A stretch of 64,000 bases of DNA from Xylona heveae TC161 (taxonomy: Eukaryota; Ascomycota; Xylonomycetes; Xylonales; Xylonaceae). Where the stretch lies: positions 806,001 to 870,000 of the forward strand of contig NW_017264201.1 of NCBI RefSeq assembly GCF_001619985.1. Direction: 5' to 3'. Below are positions 10,655-22,093 of the stretch, piece after piece (the stretch's first letter is position 1; the number at the start of each line of letters is the position of its first letter). The position numbers and the translations under genes are program-made. The notes under the pieces were generated by a model, which was not told where the DNA came from, did not search any database, and saw only the letters and a list, made by a program, of their open reading frames with translations.

Positions 10655-12060
10655 CCTTGAGCGTTATGGGTACTAATTGATATTTTTTTTTTTTTGGAAC
10701 AATAGAGAATGTATATCAAATAGGGAAAAGGAAAGAAACAAAATGTCAATGTTTATGAGCCATGAATTGCGCTAGTCTGGACGAGATAGTATATGCTGCG
10801 AATATTGAGTAAAACGTTCAATGGAATGCAATGTAGTGGGATATACTCATGTTCACACAAAAGGACAAACAAGAGGTTATATACCCATCGCAAGCACAAG
10901 ATCCTAATGAGGTCTGCCAAGCCAAGTAGCGGTTCCTGAGAACACGATCTTGTGATGTGTGGTGTGGGTGTGGGGTGTGGGGTAGGAAGAAGGACAGGGA
11001 GCGGGAGCGGAGGCGGGGGCGGGGGGAGGAACCCTTGCAAGTATTTCATCAATTGGCAATATGCCGCTAGTCCCCGTGCTCTGTGCATGGCGCTATACAG
11101 TACATAGTACCATTTTCTGCGCAGATGCAAGGTCCGATATATGCATTGACCGGGACCCCGGGGAGGGGGGATACAGTAGTCAATCCGCAACGCTGAAAGA
11201 GGATACACTGGGAACGATTAATCCGCTGGCCCGGAAAATCGTTGCGGGGCAGCAGGGGTAGAGGCAAATGCATATTTTTGACTGGCGCCGAGAGGGAAAT
11301 GGTTTTGAGGTGACGAGAAGTGAAAGAGGAGGTACGAACGTACGATGATGGCTAAACAAAGAGGTCAAAAGAGAGTCAAAGAGTGCGGTAAAAGAAAAGT
11401 GTCAGTGTAATAGTACTATTGTCAACAGAGTGTGCTAAAGCTAAAAAAAAAAAGCCTTTATACTCAACAACACACTGCTGAAGGGGGGACATGGATTGGG
11501 GAAGGGGAAAAGGAGGCAAAAAGAAACGAGCATTAGGATGCAGGAGTGTGAAGCTTGTCGTTATGCTTTCAAGGGTCCTTGTCAGTTTCTCGTATTTGTC
11601 CGTGCAGTGGTCCGGGCAAGGTGGACGCGAAAGATGGAGTTGGAGTTGGGATCTAACATATCTGGCTTATGTTGTGTGACTGTGTCTTGCAGTGGTGGTC
11701 ATAGCGGCTATTGTGCGTGGCAGCGTGGCGGAACTGTTCTGTGCCCCTCTCTCCAAGGGCCTGGCGGCTATTGAGGAGGCGAGGATAGAAGGAGCAATAG
11801 AAAAGCGAAAAGACGAGAGGGGAAAAGAATAGTCTGGATAGGGAAAATGTAGCATAGTAAAAGTGTAACTGTGTTATAAAGGACAGGTCAATAGCTTCAA
11901 GACAAGGGACGATAGATGCATAATGCATCCTGCATGCTGCATTGCCGAGAGACCAAGGGTCCAACACGTGCTTGTGTTACTGGTTCTCCTCTGGTGCATG
12001 GGGGGCCTTCAAGAACCCGAAAAGGTAGAAGAAGGACTGTAGTCAGAAGGAGAAGAAGGA

Positions 12061-12106
12061 CAATAACCAGAGGGGAAGAAGAACAATAACCAGAGGGGAA
12101 GAAAGA
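12061..12106. repeat. 23-bp tandem duplication
   Basis: Two adjacent copies of a purine-rich 23-mer starting CAATAACCAGAGGGGAAGAA. They differ only near the end of the second copy. The repeat sits in non-coding sequence between the GH32 and transporter genes. Confidence 0.8.
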
Positions 12107-15053
12107 TGCCAAGAGAAAGACGGCCTTCCAGATCGAGTATAACGGTTGGTAATGTAGTAAAACTGAACAAAATACTTCTCTATATGGAGTGATTCATGGT
12201 GTCATCTGGGTCATCTGCTAATGTTAGCTCGCAATTGCAATAAAGTGTTGGGAAATGCGCTGAACAGCGCACCGGGCCGCTCCCCTCCCCATCCTTCTCT
12301 CCATATAATGCGGGGTCCGAATCCGGCAAAGGTCTTCTTCCCAGAGACGCAAATGGCAGCGGCAGAGGACAGCGGACAGAGCACAGGCCACAGGCCACAG
12401 ACCGCGTGCAAGTATCAGCAAGACGCTCAACTGCAGCAGCCACGGGGCTGCGGTATCTTCCACGGGGTGCCGGGGTGAGCTTATTGTCGCAATTCCTTAG
12501 TCTGCGACTCTGGCCCAGGCGTTGGAGCGCCGCTGGTGCGGTAAGTTGCGGGTGCTGCAGGGGAGGGGGAAAGCTTGTCAGGGGAAAGAATGAGCAACAG
12601 ACAGGGGAAAGAGAGGACAGAGAGGAAGAGAATGAGCAAGACGAGGAGGGTAAGTCATCGAATATGCAGGACCAAAAGTTGATAAATAAAACGTGCATCA
12701 AAACGCCATGCATATAAATAGTATATCATCCCTAAGCCAATTGAGCACAAGACTGTTCTATGAGCAGCATTTGGCATAATAATTGGTAATTCAATCCTCA
12801 AAAGCAGAACTAAAGGACATGGAAAACAGTCAAAGACGATGGCGTACAAATGCGGGAAAAAGGAATGAATGCATAAAATTGTCAAACAAGAAAAAGCAAA
12901 AAAGGTGGCGAGAAAAAGCTAAATGCAAAAAAGAAGAAAAATCTGGGGATTGCGGAGTATATCCTACCCCATAAACTGTAGTTAATTTCCCCAGATACCC
13001 CAGATGCACTATACCAGTATCCCAGACTGGAACGTGGCGATCCCCACAAAGATCCACAAGAGAACTGGTGATTGCCAAGCAGACGGTCGAAAGTGGATTC
13101 GACTCGTCAATGGCCGGACTGCTAGGCTATCCGCGCGGGTCTTGATGTCAGCCAAATCAGTCAAGCAAGTTTCTATGCGCGAATAAATTCTGTTTAGTGA
13201 TCGGTGGAGAGACTCGATCAGACAACCGCGGCACGCTTTCAATCTGACAAAATGTGAACAATGGCGAACCAAAGCATGACTCGCAAGTTCTTTGGGCCGT
13301 ATTTTCGGCCTATCGTCCTCTAACGGGTTAGTTGTTGTGCTTGTTACGAGTAGCATGAACAAGATGGCAATAGTGCTTCGTTCCTAATATGAAAACGAAG
13401 GTGATCACGCTAGGTTGGGCAATATCTTTTTTTTCCCTTCCCATGTGGCGTTTTGGTTGACTGCCAAGGTCATCAGAGGCAGCTTTGCCGCATTTCCACT
13501 AGCTTATTGAATACGGTGACCTGGTGCCCGGTGTCTGATGTTCGGTGCCTGTCTCGAAGATTACGTGACAAACATGACTATCGAGCGCCGCCGGCCACAC
13601 GCTGCCGAGGGGGGCGCTGGCGCCCCGTTCCCCATCGTCCCGTCCCTACGCCCTGGGGCGAAGATGAGGGAGCGGGAAGTGCCTTTTTCGCTCTCGCTCG
13701 ACCTCAACAAGAATTGAAGGAGGGGCAATTGAAAGGAAAATCTCCCTTTAGGACCAGCCATGTAGGGCAACGAGTAGACTCCATGGGCATGTGCGCAAGA
13801 GTCTTCTTTCATCATAACGAATGTGAAAACCATATGCACTGCGAGCTTGAAATAATAATGGCATCATTATCGTCATATCAGGACGTTTTGCAACAGCACA
13901 TACCACACATGGGTTTGAATCAACAAATGAGAAGCGAAATTAGTTCAAGATGAAACTTATTGCGCGTGTGCGGGGAAACCCCAGCACTTAGCAGACCGCT
14001 CTGATTCCTCGTTCTCCAGACGGCGGACCCCACCGGTTGGTGGTGGGGGGGAGGCGCCGCTCTCATAGGACAATGGGCGATACGTTGAATGATCGTGATC
14101 AGAACAATAATGAGATGATGGTGGCCTGCGTCAAGGTACACTTCCGTACCTGGCCCGAGCATTGCTGGAGACGAGCGGCTCATGATTTGCTAGCCTGCTT
14201 AACAATAGAACATAACAATGAACAGATTTTTTTTGTCTCTTTTTCCTTTCAATAGAAGATGCTGGAGAAAAAGAGCACGCGTGGAAATCATGTGGCCGTG
14301 ACTCGCCCCACAAGTACTCTGTACCCCGGATCCTGATTTCTGGGTAAAGACTGGCCCACAATAGGCCCACAATATTAGCAGTTGAGATCGGAGATGAGGC
14401 CGAGTAGTGTACATGCATGTGGAGTAGATGTCTGCGCTGCTTCGTAAAGATTTCATATGCCAGATGGGCTGTACTGTACTGCATGGGGTTCGTCCTTGTA
14501 GATTTGCAATTATCCCCACGGGGTAGTATAATTTCGCTGCTGAATTGGCCCACTTTTCTGGCGCTCGATCCAATTGAAACAGTGCTCAGTGGATATCCAC
14601 ATGGATCCAGGTTGGGCTTTGCACGAGCATCTTGACCCATCTAGAGCAATTGAGACCCACTTGGCCTCCTTTGTTGATGACTGTTATTCGCGTTCGGGTC
14701 GCTTTCGCGGTTCGACTCGACACTGGGCGACACTGGAACCCGCCGGACACGGTAAGCGACAGGTTGATTTAACCCCAAGACAGTCAAGGCCCGGCGTGAC
14801 TGTCATTAGTTTCGGTCAAATATACGCCGTCATCATTGGCCATCCCCTGTTCTAATTGCACCTGGATGCCTTTAGCTCGAGCCGTCAAAGCCAATGACAA
14901 GTCGCCTGGATGGGGACTTGGACAGGTACAGGGGTAGTAAACCTCCCTCTAGGGCAGACCAGCCCGAGAACGAACCCAAGTCCAGAGCCCATCGCCGCCT
15001 CCGGCGTACAATCTAATTCTGCACTGGCCGCTCAACGTCTCTCCATCCACCCT

Positions 15054-15443
15054 CCCCACCCCCAGGTCTCCCAATTGTGTCCAATGATGACTGTACCAGT
15101 TACTCCAGCTTTTGCTGGCGGATCCCGGCTGGAATAATGTGGGTCCGACAGCGCCGGTCGCCAGTTCGTTCCAACGCACGCGCGAGAGAGAAAGAGCGAG
15201 AGCTGGAAAATGGAGGAATCTCATGTACGAAGGCCCACTTTAGAGAGTTGTCCTTGTGGGGAGACCTAACAGTCATGGGTCCAGTCCCCTTCCCCACGGG
15301 GGACGCGGCCCACAGCTGATCATGGCCAGACGCTGAACGATTCTCTTTCCGGCCGCAGTCGGGCATTGGAGGTAGAATCTGTACAAGTCGAGAGGCAAAA
15401 GCGTCAATCGTCATGGAGTATAAAGAACACCGTTCCTCCCCGG
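15054..15443. promoter_or_regulatory. Cluster of CreA-type (SYGGRG) sites upstream of the hexose transporter
   Basis: Four matches to the carbon-catabolite repressor consensus SYGGRG lie within 560 bp of the start codon: CCCCAC at 15054-15059, GTGGGG at 15256-15261, CCCCAC at 15292-15297 and CCCCGG at 15438-15443. Clusters of such sites are characteristic of glucose-repressed sugar-uptake genes in Aspergillus relatives. The motif is short, so each single match could be chance; the clustering is what supports the call. Confidence 0.5.
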
Positions 15444-15613
15444 GTTCGGAAGTCATTCTCATCATCATCTACATCAATCAATCAATCAGCCATTCGAGAT
15501 TCATATATCGCCCTTTGAACCCCTCTCTCACCTTTCTTCCTTTTTCTTCTCCATCAATCTCAGATCAGTCCTCCCTCACTCCTAACTGATTGGACCCTAC
15601 CTCACTCTTCACA

Positions 15614-17292
15614 ATGGGTCTCATGCTCAAGAAACCCGCAGACGTGGCGGGCAAGTCTTGGCCCGCCATCGTCATTGGCATGTTCGTTGCCTTTGGTGGT
15701 GTGCTCTTCGGATATGATACGGGTACCATTGGTGGTATCCTGGCCATGACCTACTGGCGAAAGCAATTCTCCACGGGTCACGTCGACAGCACTGGTGCCC
15801 CCTCTGTGACGGCATCTCAGCAAGCTGAGATTGTCTCCATTCTCTCCGCTGGTACCTTCTTTGGTGCTCTTGGCGCTGCCTACCTGGGTGACGCTATCGG
15901 TCGTCGTCTTGCCATCATTGCTTCGAGCTGTGTCTTCGCCTTTGGTGTCATCCTGCAAACTGCCTCTAGTGCTATCCCCATGTTCGTTGCCGGTCGTTTC
16001 TTCGCCGGTTTCGGTGTCGGTCTCATCTCTGCATTGAGTAAGTTTTCCTCCGTGGCCAATCCTGGAAACGATTGCTAACAAATAATTCAGTTCCTCTCTA
16101 CCAGTCTGAGACATCGCCCAAATGGATCCGTGGTGTCATTGTCGGCTCGTACCAGCTCGCCATCACCATTGGTCTGTTGCTTGCCTCGATTGTCAACAAC
16201 GCCACCAAGAACCGCGATGACAGCGGCTCATACCGTATCCCCATCGCCGTGCAGTTCGCCTGGGCCATTGTTCTGGTCAGCGGTATGCTCCTGCTTCCCG
16301 AGACTCCTCGCTACCTGATCAAGCGCGACAAGACTGCCGCTGCTCTCAAGTCGCTCTCCCGCCTTCGCCGACTCCCTGTCGACCACCCTGCCGTTGTTGA
16401 GGAACTCGCCGAGATCCGCGCCAACCACGACTACGAGATGAGCCTTGGCAAGGCCACCTACCTCGACTGCTTCAAGGGCAACCTGCTCAAGCGTCTTATC
16501 ACTGGATGCTGTCTTCAGGGTCTCCAGCAGCTCACTGGTATCAACTTCATCTTCTACTACGGCACTCAGTTCTTCAAGAACTCTGGCTTCCACAACTCGT
16601 TTGTCATCAGCTTGATCACCAACTGCGTCAACACTGCCTCTACTTTCCCCGGTCTGTACGCCATTGACAAGTGGGGTCGTCGCCCTGTCCTCTTCTGGGG
16701 TGCCGTCGGTATGGCCGTCTCTCAGCTCATTGTCGCTGTCCTCGGTACCACCACCACCTCCCAGGACTCCATGGGCAACATCATCGTGCACAACCTGCCC
16801 GCGCAAAAGGCCGCCATTGCATTCATTTGCATCTACATCTTCTTCTTCGCCGCCTCTTGGGGTCCCATTGCCTGGGTCGTCACTGGTGAAATCTTCCCGC
16901 TCAAGGTCCGCGCCAAGTCGCTCTCCATGACCACTGCCACCAACTGGCTGCTCAACTGGGCCATTGCCTACTCTACTCCTTACCTGGTCAACTGGGGTCC
17001 CGGCAACGCCAACCTGCAGTCCAAGATCTTCTTCATCTGGTTCGGCTGCTGCTTCATCTGCATTGGCTTCGTCTACTTTTTGATTTACGAGACCAAGAAC
17101 CTCTCTCTTGAGGAGGTTGACGAGCTCTACAATGAGGTCTCGTCCGCTCGCAAGTCTCTTGGCTGGAAGCCCACCATCACCTTTACTGAGATTGCTCACG
17201 CCAGTGGTGCAACTGCCAAGCGCAGAGAGGCTGACGCGGGCTCCAACGAGCACGTCGAGCATGTCGAGCCCAAGACTGAGGCTGAGGCCTAA
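15614..17292 (+). CDS. MFS sugar porter, monosaccharide/high-affinity hexose transporter
   Basis: Exons 15614-16037 and 16091-17292 join across a 53-nt intron (GTAAGT...TTCAG, branch GCTAACA) to give 541 residues. The sugar-porter signatures are all present: GGVLFGYDTG in helix 1, GRFFAGFGVG before helix 5, PLYQSE, PETPRYL in the central loop, QQLTGINFIFYYG in helix 7, DKWGRRPVLFWG and the C-terminal YETKNLSLEEVDELY. Twelve membrane helices are expected, with cytosolic ends. It is most like the MstA/Hxt group of proton-coupled monosaccharide carriers in filamentous fungi. Exact sugar preference cannot be read from sequence. Upstream CreA-type sites suggest glucose repression. With the GH32 enzyme it could take up fructose and glucose released outside the cell. 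Confidence 0.95.
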
Positions 17293-18640
17293 GCATTTCA
17301 AGCTTATAAATAGGTCATTGGATTGACCTTGTTATTTGTACTGTTTTGTTTTTCTGATTGTAATGACGATGTCACGCATATATCTGGACGAATGTATTCT
17401 GAGGAGCGATGGTTTTATTTATGGGAGGCATCCGGTGTTTCTGTTCTTACTTTTCTACGCATTAGATGTCCATAATCATTAGATTTATACCAATGGCATC
17501 ATTCTCATCTTGATCTCTCAGTTCCTTGATGCCTTGATCTCTTCAACAGTTTCTTGTAATTCTTCATCATCGTATCTGATCTCTTCTTATGCTTCGTATC
17601 TCTTCAGTGACCTGTGAACCTCATCGAAACAGATCTTATACATACATAATCATCCATCACTTGCTTTCACTCTTTCGTGCATACCGACATGACGTGCTCA
17701 GCGCTCTTGACACGCAGTACCTCTGTACACTATACGTACGTACTGCATACGAGACAAAGGAACCCATGTCCGAAACCAGTTAACTTTACCATTCCTTATC
17801 TCGTTCAGGGTTCCTCGTTCCTATCTTTATCCACTCGCTTGCCGACACCCCGTGCCTGTTTATCCGTTTGCAGCCTGCCCTGCTGCGTTGCCTGCAGTCT
17901 GCAGCTCTCCAACCGTCCCAATCTGCCAAGGTACAAAGGTACTTAATCCTTCACTCAGTATTACCCTACGTTTCCCTCTTCTACCAAATAACCACAGCTT
18001 TGATGTGCTCGGGATAGACGGGCTATACCCCATTAAGCAAAAAGTTCCTTTGAGGGTCTCGGGTCCTGTCGTCCTATCGTCCTATCAGTCTTATCGTATA
18101 GTACCCCTCGACGCCTCCGAGGGTGGAGGGATTGAGGGGCAACTTGCAAGTGTAAACATTTCTCATCTACGCTCTGAACTGCCAAAGATGACCATACTTG
18201 GCCTTGCCGTACGGGGACAATACCTGTATCATGTCAATTACCTACCTATGGTACATGCAGGTATGTGATCGGACACCGAAGAGATTCTGTACATAGTAAC
18301 TCGATGGGTTATCCATCTCCACAATTTTTTTACCCTTCTCGTTTTTGCACAGGTTTCCTAGTTTGTAGTACATTTCCTTTCCTATCCTTTCCCTTCCTTT
18401 TATCTCCTGTATACGGTATACCCTAGACGCAATCAAATAGACAGACATAGATATAGATGTAAATATATATACTCCTTACTCCCTTCCCTTCGAGGTCGAG
18501 ATAGCTTTTACTCTTCACATACTTTTCCCGGTGCTTGCATTGTGCATTGTGCATTATCCTACGGTTACACTGCGCCTACACCTACATATACTTAAAACCC
18601 ACAAACAAAACATAAACATACAGGACGACACACGGATATA
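17293..18640. other. Intergenic region, 1.3 kb
   Basis: 3' flank of the transporter followed by the pyrimidine-rich upstream region of the cupin gene. A TATATATA stretch lies near 18465. A duplicated TTGTGCATTGTGCATT element lies near 18539-18555. No supported gene. Confidence 0.45.
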
Positions 18641-19456
18641 ATGGCCTTCCAGTACCACCGCAGCGCCCAGACGGAATTCAAGCCCCCGTTGATTGCCAAC
18701 GAGAATGCCTACCTCGGCGACGTTGCTACCAGGTATTCCTTTATTCCTTTATTCCCTTATTCCCTTGCGCTGTTTCTTCTCTCCACCACCACCACCTCCT
18801 CCTCCTCCTCTTCCCAACCAAAGAAAAGAACCTCCCCGAAACAAATTCAATAAAACCTATTCAATAACATAAATAAAATGAAACAACAAAACAAAATAAG
18901 ACAAGGGATAATAAGCTAACACTGCCTCAGCCAAGAAAACGACCCCGAGAAGCCCATCTCAGCAGGCTTCTACCGGCTGGAAAAAGGCACGCCGCTCGTC
19001 TACGAATACACGTACCACGAGATGAAGATTATCGTGGACGGCGAGTTTGACATTTCGGACGAGACGGGGCAGAAGGTGCACGCGACGCGGGGAGACGTGT
19101 TTTATTTCCCCAAGGGATCGAAAATTACTTTTACCACGGAGAGTTTTGGATTAGGGTTTTTTGTAAGTCCCTTTAGCTCCCTTTGCTTTTCCCTTCCCGT
19201 CCTCCTCCTTTTCCCCTTGCTCTACATCTTCGTCTTGTCCTTCGTCTTATACTAGTCTCCCTCCTTTGGTATAATCACCAGACGGTAAAAAAATATAATG
19301 AGAAAAGAAAAAAGAAGAAAAAAAAGAAGAACGGAAGGAGGAAAGGACAAGAGGACAAAAGGAGAAAAGGACAAGAGGACAAAAGGAGAATAAAAATGGA
19401 TAAGCTAACACGCAATTGCAATGTAGGTCGGACAAAGACGCGAGGGCGGAGCATAA
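18641..19456 (+). CDS. EutQ-like single-domain cupin
   Basis: Three exons, 18641-18732, 18931-19162 and 19427-19456, give 117 residues. The fold is a small cupin: EKGTPLVYEYTYHEMKIIVDGEF carries the first beta strands and metal-box region, and GDVFYFPKGSKITFTTE is the second cupin box. The family is the EutQ-like cupins found in many fungi. Bacterial EutQ belongs to the ethanolamine-utilisation operon, but fungi lack that operon, so the substrate here is unknown. The last exon encodes only nine residues before the stop, and both introns (198 and 264 nt) are long for this window; the second is purine-rich low-complexity sequence. The acceptor at 19426 has a GCTAACA branch point 20 nt upstream. 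It ends tail to tail with the hydrolase gene. Confidence 0.87.
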
Positions 19457-19715
19457 TGCTTTAGACCAGCAAAGTCATGAGAATTGTCATAGCGAATATT
19501 CTACATTTGAATGCAACAAATAAAATAAATTTGACGAATCGATTCCCGGTCTGTGTCTACTGTAATTAAATTTACGTGTAAACATGGACTGAATATCACT
19601 GGTAATTGAACTTGATATATGATCATTATCCTTTTATTTTGACCCATGGTTTAAAACATGTTTATTTAAGCCTGACGGCTGATCATCTAGCTCATTAATC
19701 ATGACTTCTGTATAT

Positions 19716-20918
19716 TCACAGGTTGTCGTGGAAGAAGGTGAGAACGGTCTTGTAGCCACGCTCATACTCGGCCTTGACCTTGGGGTCCTTGAGGTTTGAT
19801 CTAACGACAGTTAATACATTGACCAGTAACACGCTCAATAATACAGGTAACCTTACCTGGCGGCCATCCAGCCGTGGATTTGGTCTGGGAACGTCTCAAC
19901 GTAGTTCTTCACCTTCAAGTTCTCCTTGAATTGGGCAACTGCTTGCGGGTCCTCGTCCTTGGATGCGAGGAACGCAAATGGAATGGCAACGTTAGGGGCA
20001 TCGTTGGGGTCGACCATAGCCGGGTGAGCAATAGCCGCGGCCTTGAATACACTGCCAGAGGTGCTGGAAAGAGTAGTAACCTATAAATCAAAGCCATAGT
20101 CAGTCTTGAATATCCTCAAATTATCCTCAAGTTGATCCTTCCAGAATCTTTATCTTCGGACCGCCAGTACTTGGTAGACACGGACTATTGCGTACCTTTC
20201 CACCCCAGCAGAAGCCGAGCAGACCCCAAGAGTCAACGCCAGAGTTTTGTGATTTCAGTTCCTCCACGACTTTGGGAACGCGCTGGATCGTCTTCGGGGG
20301 AGCACCAGTCGTCGAGAAGAAGTTTCCGAGCTTCTCGCCCTTCTCCTTGGTGTCGGGAGGGTACCAGGAAATGTCTGCGGGCTTGCCCTCGAACCAGTCC
20401 GGCACAAAGACCTTGTACTTGGCATCTTTGTCGGAGTTGGCCAGAATGTCTGCACCCTGGAGGGTCTGAGGGTAGAATCCGAAAATGTCAAAGATGACAA
20501 GAATAGCCTTCTTCGCGTCCGCAGGACCAGTGACATCTGTACGTGTAAGCATTCGTTTCCGTACAGAGTTACACCCAAGAAAATAATCAAGCTTCTCAGA
20601 ACATACAAGTCTTCATGCCATCGATAGTAATGTATTGGCCCTTGGGCTCATAGCCCTCGACAATAACGGGCGGGATCGAACAGCAGGCGGCACTAGCTTG
20701 GTGTTAGCTTTCATTACTTTCATTATTCCCATGATTCTCATTATTCTAATTATTCTCATTATCTCATGATTCCCATTATTCTCATGATTCTCTCTTTATT
20801 CAGTCGCACATCTTGGACAACCACGACGTCGAGTGCATTTCTTTTGTCCGCGGCTAAACCGACCAATGCTCTTCACGCTCCGAGGGGGAAAAGAGGAACC
20901 TTACCTGTGCTGAGACAT
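19716..20918 (-). CDS. Dienelactone hydrolase family protein (AIM2-like)
   Basis: Exons 20918-20905, 20692-20607, 20536-20196, 20080-19857 and 19800-19716 give 249 residues with every junction in frame. The alpha/beta-hydrolase shows the dienelactone-hydrolase nucleophile elbow GFCWGG with a catalytic Cys instead of Ser, an Asp in FLASKDEDP and the catalytic His in DQIHGWM. Conserved family features also include ILVIFDIFGFYPQ and the motif VFVPDWF. Such proteins hydrolyse lactones or related esters; many fungal members, including yeast Aim2, have no firmly assigned substrate. The N-terminal MSQHSAACCSIPPV is typical of the fungal subfamily. It is convergent with the cupin gene, 259 bp between stops. 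The first exon is only 14 nt. Confidence 0.92.
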
Positions 20919-21633
20919 CTTAATAGCGTTTATCCAAGCCTTCGGAGGGAAATGTCAATGATTTATTCTAGTGTCGAGGGTGGTCTGATTTTCGAACCTA
21001 GCTTCTAGATTCGCCAGAGGTAAGCTTCAAAGTCTTGCACAATCGGAGAAACAGCGCTTTAGGACAAAAGAAAAGGAAGAGGAACGTACCAGATATATTG
21101 AAAAAATGATATTTTCGTGAAAGAACTCCAACTCAATGACTCGACAGTTTCTGAGAAGTTCTGTGCTTTAGAGAGGGGCCAGCCAGGCGAGGGGCAACGG
21201 GGACAAATTCAATGTTGATGTACTCTGTAAACCCAAGTGGGGATTGACCCCTGCGTTGACGTAATCGGTGATTTCTACGGAGTGCGCCGCGGCCAAAACT
21301 CCGAGCGGCCCATCGAGGATTACCTAATTAGGAAATATCATAACCTTGCGGACCATGAGTATCATGATGCGTGCACTAGGACCTTGGAAGTAATAGGACC
21401 TTAGAAGTAATGCAGTAGACATTTACCCAGATGCTTTTCATTCTAATTGCGGGGAGCTCTTATTCTCTCTCTCTTAGAAGTATTAAAGGTACCTTTGTAT
21501 ACCGTTTCTGCCATATTGTGTCTGCACGGGTATACGCTCTAAAGCTCCGGATTCGCTAGCCCGGCATTACCATTATCATTCACTGACAAGCAAACATAAA
21601 TATGAAGTTAATTGCTACCCAAATGTACCAGAA
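20919..21633. other. Upstream region of the dienelactone hydrolase gene
   Basis: Non-coding promoter and leader sequence, about 700 bp, with a CTACGGAGT element near 21275. No supported gene. It ends at the SINE-like element. Confidence 0.4.
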
Positions 21634-21888
21634 GGGACGGTGGCCGAGTTGGGTAAAACCTCTCTGTCAACGTTCTGGAATTTCACGGGGTGAGTTCGAG
21701 TCGGGGTGTAGCCACAATCGCAGCTGGGAATTTATTCCCACTGCCTGAGGGGCGCCCCTAGATGAGGCCGCACCGGGGAAGGGGTGGAGATGTAGGATGC
21801 CTTAACCGTTCTTCGAATGAGAAGAACGGGGCATCCGAACTCTTTTGCTACTCACGTTATTTTTATTTTATTCTTGTTTTTTTGCCCC
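21634..21888 (+). mobile_element. tRNA-headed SINE-like element with strong hairpins
   Basis: The head carries an RNA polymerase III A box, TGGCCGAGTTGG (21641-21652), and a B box, GTTCGAGTC (about 21694-21702), spaced as in a tRNA. The ends of the head do not pair as an acceptor stem, so it is not a working tRNA. The body folds strongly. At 21720-21744 GGGAA/TTCCC pairs with flanking GCAG/CTGC. At 21748-21759 there is a 12-bp palindrome. At 21795-21836 two stems (GGATGCC/GGCATCC and CCGTTCTT/AAGAACGG) stack across a TTAA bulge. A T-rich tail ends in a T7 run, a normal Pol III stop. tRNA-derived SINEs are known in Aspergillus, Magnaporthe and Fusarium. No clear target-site duplication was found. 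It could instead be a host structured ncRNA. Confidence 0.55.
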
Positions 21889-22093
21889 CTTTCGTAAAGA
21901 AGACAAAGATCATCTCGTAGTATATAATATCCCATCTGATTCTTTATATATACTACTTCGAAGGCGACATATATGTACGTGTGTTTTGACCAAATTCATC
22001 TAATTCTTCAATCTAAGGACTGATTATTGACGAGTCTCACAGAGGGAAAATATTGCGTCTGAACGACGATACCCAAAAAACTTCCCAATCCTC

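Larger units (their letters stand above)
10655..15613. other. Gene-poor 5-kb region between GH32 and hexose transporter
   Basis: No open frame here has family resemblance, a signal peptide with a domain, or convincing in-frame splices. Contents include a G-rich tract at about 10960-11030 and a CCCCGGGG palindrome near 11155-11165, both giving CreA-type SYGGRG matches about 330-540 bp upstream of the GH32 start. There is also a 23-bp tandem duplication at 12061-12106 and purine-rich low-complexity sequence at 12570-12660 and 12840-12950. The last 600 bp belong to the transporter promoter. The length is unusual for this gene-dense window. A non-coding transcript or a long shared regulatory region is possible but unproven. 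Confidence 0.45.

Noticed and set aside
12180-12713. 177-codon minus-strand open frame
   Set aside because: Low-complexity Ser/Pro/Leu-rich sequence over a purine-rich tract; no conserved motif.
14131-14640. 169-codon minus-strand open frame
   Set aside because: No domain, no likely promoter, and competing frames on the other strand; treated as non-coding.
16228-17301. Long minus-strand open frame (357 codons) opposite the hexose transporter
   Set aside because: It is the antisense shadow of a highly codon-biased transporter exon; composition is Gly/Asp/Glu/Val-rich without any domain.
21634-21715. Functional tRNA gene
   Set aside because: A and B boxes are good, but the ends do not pair into an acceptor stem and no anticodon arm is found; better explained as the head of a SINE-like element.
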